Assembly (NCBI RefSeq): GCF_049306965.1
Contig: NC_133176.1
Location: 44,521,001-44,585,000, forward strand
From: Danio rerio
Lineage: Eukaryota > Chordata > Actinopteri > Cypriniformes > Danionidae
Direction of reading: 5' to 3'
DNA: 64,000 nucleotides
The notes under the pieces are model-generated. The model did no database searches. It saw only the letters and a program-made list of their open reading frames with translations, and had not been told where the DNA came from. Below are positions 59,045 to 64,000 of this stretch, one piece after another (the first letter of the stretch is position 1; each line of letters begins with the position of its first letter). A program made the translations under genes and the position numbers.

Positions 59045-59518
59045 CATTTTTGCACTGATTTTGTGTTTGATTTTTGAACATTGTGTATTTTTAGAGCCAG
59101 TGTTTGTCTATCGTGTTATGGGTCTAATTCAAAAGAATGCAGATGTAGGAAACAATTATTTTTATGAAAACATTTGCTTGTCATAAATTAAGCATTTACT
59201 CAGGACAGTGAGAACATTTAAAACATTTCCAAAATACATTCACCAATGTGCACAGAAAAACTATAATATCATTAATTCCACATATCAAATTGTAGCAAAA
59301 ATATTCACTGCTAAATACTAGTAAAACATATAGTGGTTGTTTTTACCCCCTTTTTCCAGCATCATATATTTGGAACATTGTGATTCCTACACATTTTACA
59401 TATTCATTACAATTACCAAATTACTAGATAAGCTTTAACATGTCAAAATGATTTTTATATTATATGTGTCAGCCAGGGTTATGTAGTAACACAAAACCTT
59501 ATTTCATGTGTTCAACAG
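59045..59518. other. spacer between finger cassettes
   Basis: Between the cassette A polyadenylation signal (59039) and the first cassette B exon. It holds no start exon with the fish N-terminal module and no CpG-rich promoter, which argues against a separate second gene. Confidence 0.5.
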
Positions 59519-61460
59519 CAAGGAAAGGTGGAATATGAAGAACCTGAAACAATAGTGATAAAGGAGGATCTAAACGACCAATGGGAAATAAGCCAGGCAC
59601 AAACTATAACTGTGCAAGATGGTAAGTAGAGGGCCAAAAGCAGTCCTTTAATTGCTGCTTAAAAGAATGTGGGGTAGATGTATAGAATTTAATGTTTAAC
59701 CCCATAACTCTCACAGTTTTTCTGTTATGTAAACCTTAAATTGTCTAGACAATCTGTGTATCATGTGCAAATGTTATTTTTAAGTTTGAACTCAAAAATA
59801 GTAGTCACAGATAAGGGGTTAAAGAGTTAGTTCACCCAAACATGAAAATTGTTATGCAGCAGAGAGAAGATCATGCTTTGGACAATATAGGTTATTAAAC
59901 ATTTTAGCTTCACATTGACTTCTATTGTAAGGATGACAAAAATCTTTATATTCAAAGCTTTTTATTATGGTTAAATTTACTTACCAAACAGATCTAATCA
60001 TACAAACCTAGCTCAATAACATAATCGTCATTTTTGGGTGAACAATACCTTCAACTTTTATATACTTTGGTCTGAAATCTAGTGACACAAATTAACATTC
60101 TATCTCTCTTCCTCCTGGTAAGTGGAGTCAAATAAAGACATTTGTAGCAAGAGACTTTCTACCTCACCAACCAAACCCACGGTTGCACCTGGAACAGAGA
60201 AGGTTTGTTGATTTACTGTTATAATGCAAAAAAGCATTTAGGGTAAAACTAATTGTCCCAACTGGAAAGTCACATCATTACTGTAGAGTAGATGCAAGTC
60301 ATAATGAGATGAAAGCAAAAATTCATTACGTTTTAATTTTGTTTTCAGCCTATAGAGCTGGAATTTTCCCATTTCAGCAAAAGTGGACAGAAGAGTTGGG
60401 GCCAGAAGTCCGATACGTCTTCATCCACTGGACTTCAGATGAATCTACAGGGTGAGTAGAAGAATAAAGGTAACAGTGAAAAATGTAACCCATTTAATTT
60501 GTGTATATACTGAAAGGCTGGATTTAAAACTAGTTATATTTGTTCATTAAAATTTGAATATATGTGCATTCAGGTACTGCTGAGTCCAGTCCAAGCAGTT
60601 CTCAACAACACCAGTTCCAAAATTTTGCTGCTAGACCTAACAAAAGTCTTACAACAATAAAAATCACAGCTGTCTCAGGCTCGGAGCAAGTACACAAGGG
60701 AATTGGCAAAAGCAGGAATTCGCCTACAAATCAACCTTCGCTCACTGCAGAAAAGACAGCTATTGAAACAGCAGACTGCTTGCTGATTGACAAACCTGCA
60801 GAGCATAAAACCAGCTTTACACATTGGCCCACACAGCCATCCCATTCATATTCAGACTCAAACCAGGATGAAGATTGTGTGCTGGTTCAGTCAGAGACTG
60901 TTACATCCATCAGAAACTCCAAATCAGGACAGGATGGATCATCATTCACACAAACGCATCCTGCAGCAGAAAGACCTCTCAGAGAAGAGGAAAGGTGGAA
61001 TCAAGCCGGCATTTTTAAGCAAAGCCAAACTGACGTGTCAGGCCACATTGGTAGACCTGAAGCTATTCAAAAAGACACTCCAAATAGATCAAGCGCCTCA
61101 TATTTCACTGTGATTCCTCAAACCATGTCTAACTTAACTCAACCTGGGGCTTCTCTTGCCGGACCCCAGCTACCAAAGCGAATGGAGAAAGGTAGACGGA
61201 GAAGTTACGTATGTAAGTACTGTGGAAAGGCGTTCCCTGGACTGTCCAATGTTGTGGCCCACCAGAGAGTGCATACTGGGGAGAGACCTTTTAGGTGTGA
61301 TATATGTGGAAAGTTATTCGCAGAGGCAGGCAACCTCAAGAAACACCAAAGAGTTCACACAGGAGAGAAACCCTTCACTTGTCCCCGATGTGGGAAACAA
61401 TTCGCCTGGATCTGCAACTTAAAGACACACCAGCAGTCGGCCTCCTGTGGAGCAGTCTGA
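59519..61460 (+). CDS. C2H2 zinc-finger cassette B (alternative 3' exons)
   Basis: Exons 59519-59621, 60123-60202, 60349-60451 and 60574-61460 keep a continuous frame. The first starts in phase 0 after TTCAACAG, exactly the phase left by exon 2 at 57335, so exons 1-2 plus these give 517 aa. It carries the same kind of acidic stretch (PETIVIKEDLND) as cassette A exon 3. Three fingers follow: CKYCGKAFPGLSNV, CDICGKLFAEAGNL and CPRCGKQFAWICNL. Fingers 2 and 3 are clear paralogues of those in cassette A. The third ends H-QQSAS-C, a CCHC variant. No own initiation exon is seen. AATAAA lies at 62042. It could instead be a separate gene whose first exon I missed. Confidence 0.8.
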
Positions 61461-62925
61461 TGTAATTTTATACATCTGATGACATCTGAAGGGCTTCCAA
61501 CTTATGCCGCCTTATAAATCCAGTGGTCTTCACACAATGTCAGAGAAATCATTGTGATGTTGGAGCTGATAATGTTGTAGTAGCTGAAACTCTACTATAG
61601 TTAAAGCAAACTAGCTACAGCACATATAGCTAAAATGCTGTGGAAAAGGAGTATGAATGGAAACATGTTGAAAGGGTTTCCTTTTCTTTAATATTAAGAG
61701 GTCATTGAGCTAAAAAGCTTACTGTAAGTGAAAGAATCTCATAAATCCTAAAACAGCGTTTTGCTCTACAATTTAAATTAGACAACAAACACCCATCAAA
61801 AAGTGCATTTTAAAGCTATTCATTGTATTTAATGAAACGTGTTTCTATTATGTAACTTGATTTGAGTATTTAAGGTGAAAGATTGTGCAAGTTATGTTGT
61901 AGACCAAAGCGTTTAAGTTTTATTAACTTATGTTTACCACAGATCCCCTTTTACTCTTAAAATAATTAAAGGAGAATCTTGAAGGAAACCACTGTGAATT
62001 TTCTTTCTGGGTTGTGATATCATTCCTTCTGTAAGAGAGAAAATAAAGAGCAATCACTGCATCTATATTTTGGATTTGACAATAATGTGAGTAACAATGT
62101 TTTTACCACATGTCTACTGCTTTTCTGTTGACATGCATTATTATTTGATAATAGGAACTGACTGTTCATACGGAGTACCCACAATACCCTATTTTATTAT
62201 GCTAAACTGTTACCTATTTCTAGCAGTATGTGTACTTATCACCAAGCATTATTATTATTAATATTATTTGTATAAAAGATGTCTAATAGACGTCTGAAAT
62301 ACTCCAAAAACCGACTAGGCATCAAATGCATTTTACGTGTAGTCGCTCATTCCTGTCTGTTTTATAGCTAGTCTGTTTTTGATGCAATATTAAACGTCTA
62401 CTCGATTTTTACAATTTTAACAGCCCAAATTTCGTCTTAATTTGGCCTTGACGTCTATTTTTAGACGTCTTTTAAACAGAAAATGCATGCTTGGTTATTA
62501 TGGCAAAGTCTTGAATTCAGCACGTGTCAAAATGTTTCAAAATTGGTCAAATACAGGATGGAAAATAGACAGTTTCTATATCATGCTGTTTTTGATGCAT
62601 ATATATCATAAGATATGATAAACGAATGAATAATAAGAAGGATAAATGAAGACCCACTTACGATTTGTCGGTCTTCTGGTTCTGATGTAGAATGTCCGTG
62701 AATTGTAATACTCACTGTGAACAGCAGGTGGTGTGCGAGGACAATAAAAGCAGAGCTCATCGGTATCTGAGCTATATTAGCAGGTTTGTCTGTTTAAAAC
62801 GTCTGCTATGTTGTATGTACTTTAGAAATCGCGATTAAGTGATGAAAAATTTTTTTAAATAATGATTGTTAACTCGTGTGTTGTCTGTCACTTCTTTCAA
62901 CCTGCCGTGCCTTCAAGTCAAGAGT
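61461..62925. other. 3' flank of the zinc-finger gene, intergenic
   Basis: The first 600 bp are probably 3'UTR (signal at 62042). A repeat-like part at about 62270-62490 has AGACGTCT-type palindromes (AGACGTCTGAAATA, GACGTCTATTTTTAGACGTC), perhaps a decayed MITE. No gene is seen. Confidence 0.45.
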
Positions 62926-62929
62926 AGTT

Positions 62930-63002
62930 GCCCGGCTAGCTCAGTCGGTAGAGCATGAGACTCTTAATCTCAGGGTCGTGGGTTCGAGCCCCACGTTGGG
63001 CG
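62930..63002 (+). tRNA. tRNA-Lys (CTT)
   Basis: Reads GCCCGGCTAGCTCAGTCGG, TAGAGCATGAGACTCTTAAT, CTCAGGGTCGTGGGTTCGAG and CCCCACGTTGGGCG. The cloverleaf is complete (acceptor GCCCGGC with GTTGGGC). The anticodon CTT in loop CTCTTAA decodes AAG. A and B boxes are intact, and a T7 run at about 63011 serves as pol III terminator. Probably functional. Confidence 0.97.
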
Positions 63003-63454
63003 CAGAACACTTTTTTTCATTGAGCAACTGGTGGTTTTCATTGTGATTGGCGGTGCCTTCCTCTGCTTCATAGGTCAAAACCAATGTCAAGAGCAAACCT
63101 ACGCTCCTGAGTGATAGTTCATTTATCAAAGGATGTCCTGGGTGAGTGTGTTTCCTAGACTGTATTTTTGTCCCAGCTAGTCCACCCCTGTATAGGGGGT
63201 AGAATAAAAAAAATTAGTTAACTATACCTTAAATATATTTCCAATAAAAAAAGAATAGCACTGTGGATTGTTTATTTTGTTGTATTTAAATGTTTGTTTT
63301 GGTTTGTACTGCAGTACTGCTGAACGCAAGACCTTCTAGAGGACAGCATGAAGACAGCCTGAAAGAATTCCGGTGTATTACTTTAGTTAGGTTTTGGAGT
63401 ATGCTGTGCTAGACTACTCAACAGAGACTTTCCAAGCTGTTAGAGCAAACATCT
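63003..63454. other. intergenic, nothing recognised
   Basis: Downstream flank of the tRNA gene. No coding exon or repeat family is recognised. Confidence 0.4.
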
Positions 63455-63663
63455 CTGATCATCGAACCCCTCTCTGAAATAATATATCCACAATCAGATC
63501 CCTAAAAACCACATGTAGAAAGCACACTCTTTTACCTCTATGACACTTTAACAGACTTTAACTGATCATCGAACCCCTCTCTGAAATAATATATCCACAA
63601 TCAGATCCCTAAAAACCACATGTAGAAAGCACACTCTTTTACCTCTATGACACTTTAACAGAC
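63455..63663. repeat. exact tandem duplication, period 107 bp
   Basis: A unit of 102 bases starting CTGATCATCGAACCCC and ending TTTAACAGAC occurs at 63455-63556 and again at 63562-63663 without visible change, separated by TTTAA. No coding content. Confidence 0.92.
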
Positions 63664-63761
63664 ACCGGTATGCACATTTGCACTTTCATAAAACATGCCA
63701 TATCTCTATAAACAAAACATTATGCATTTCTGAGCATGCTTCACACAAGTAAGTGGGGCTG

Positions 63762-63768
<7 letters not shown>

Positions 63769-63847
<79 letters not shown>

Positions 63848-63848
63848 T
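63769..63848. repeat. (CT)n microsatellite
   Basis: About 40 CT units with a few interruptions (GTCT, TTTC). The open frame of RE repeats on the minus strand is an artefact of this tract. Confidence 0.95.
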
Positions 63849-64000
63849 TCACTCCTCTCCGAGTACATGGTAAAGTTTTTCTGAGTCATTTAAATAAAAA
63901 AAATGAATTGATCAATGTTTCAAATTGAGGGCAAAATATTTCTCTAGTCGTGGTGTATTGTGGGCAGAATTTATTGATAAATAATTTGCCAACTGTGTGG

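Noticed and set aside
63686-63889. Arg-Glu repeat frame near the right end
   Set aside because: Translation of the (CT)n microsatellite.
1-64000. CRISPR arrays, bacterial operons, riboswitches
   Set aside because: None seen. Introns, SINEs and eukaryotic tRNA genes show this is vertebrate nuclear DNA.

Overview
The window looks like teleost, very probably cyprinid (zebrafish-type), nuclear DNA. It is AT-rich, carries many tRNA-derived SINEs of the zebrafish DANA type, Tc1/mariner relics, MITEs and long (TA)n/(TG)n tracts, and its genes are spliced with GT-AG introns. Gene identities below come from reading the translations; no database search was run.

Layout. (1) 2.2-22.1 kb: a cluster of four intact, closely related class-A-like orphan GPCR genes, two on + (2584-3510, 9733-10641) and two on - (14257-13343, 21735-20860), plus a truncated fifth copy on + at 6.9-7.4 kb. 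Each intact gene has a single coding exon. Three units (including the truncated one) show a short 5'UTR intron, and four show a shared octamer-like promoter motif. (2) 15.6-28.7 kb: a direct duplication of a mostly non-coding segment (about 15600-19955 and 25108-28745). The second copy runs into the first coding exon of a matrin-3/ZNF638-like gene, and GPCR4 and two SINEs lie between the copies. (3) 28.8-32.8 kb: that ZNF638/matrin-3-like gene, 7 coding exons and 582 aa, with two degenerate RRM-like folds. (4) 34.5 kb: tRNA-Glu(CTC) on the - strand. (5) 35.1-40.3 kb: paip2b, 4 coding exons, a PABP-binding translational repressor. (6) 47.7-54.1 kb: a dok1-type docking protein, 5 coding exons, PH + PTB + phospho-tyrosine tail, with one GC-AG intron. 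(7) 56.8-61.5 kb: a C2H2 zinc-finger gene with two shared 5' exons and two tandem, phase-compatible 3' finger cassettes, which looks like a mutually exclusive alternative 3' end arrangement. (8) 62.9 kb: tRNA-Lys(CTT).

The matrin/ZNF638-like gene, paip2b and dok1 in this order resemble the human 2p13 neighbourhood (ZNF638, PAIP2B, DOK1), which supports the names. The rest is repeats: about ten DANA pieces (several split by later LINE insertions), L1-type and L2-like LINE fragments, a second tRNA-derived SINE, several MITE families, two copies of a TG...CA repeat that looks like solo LTRs, and microsatellites. The most unusual items are the GPCR cluster, whose family motifs are altered almost everywhere, with its shared promoter element, and the two-cassette zinc-finger gene.
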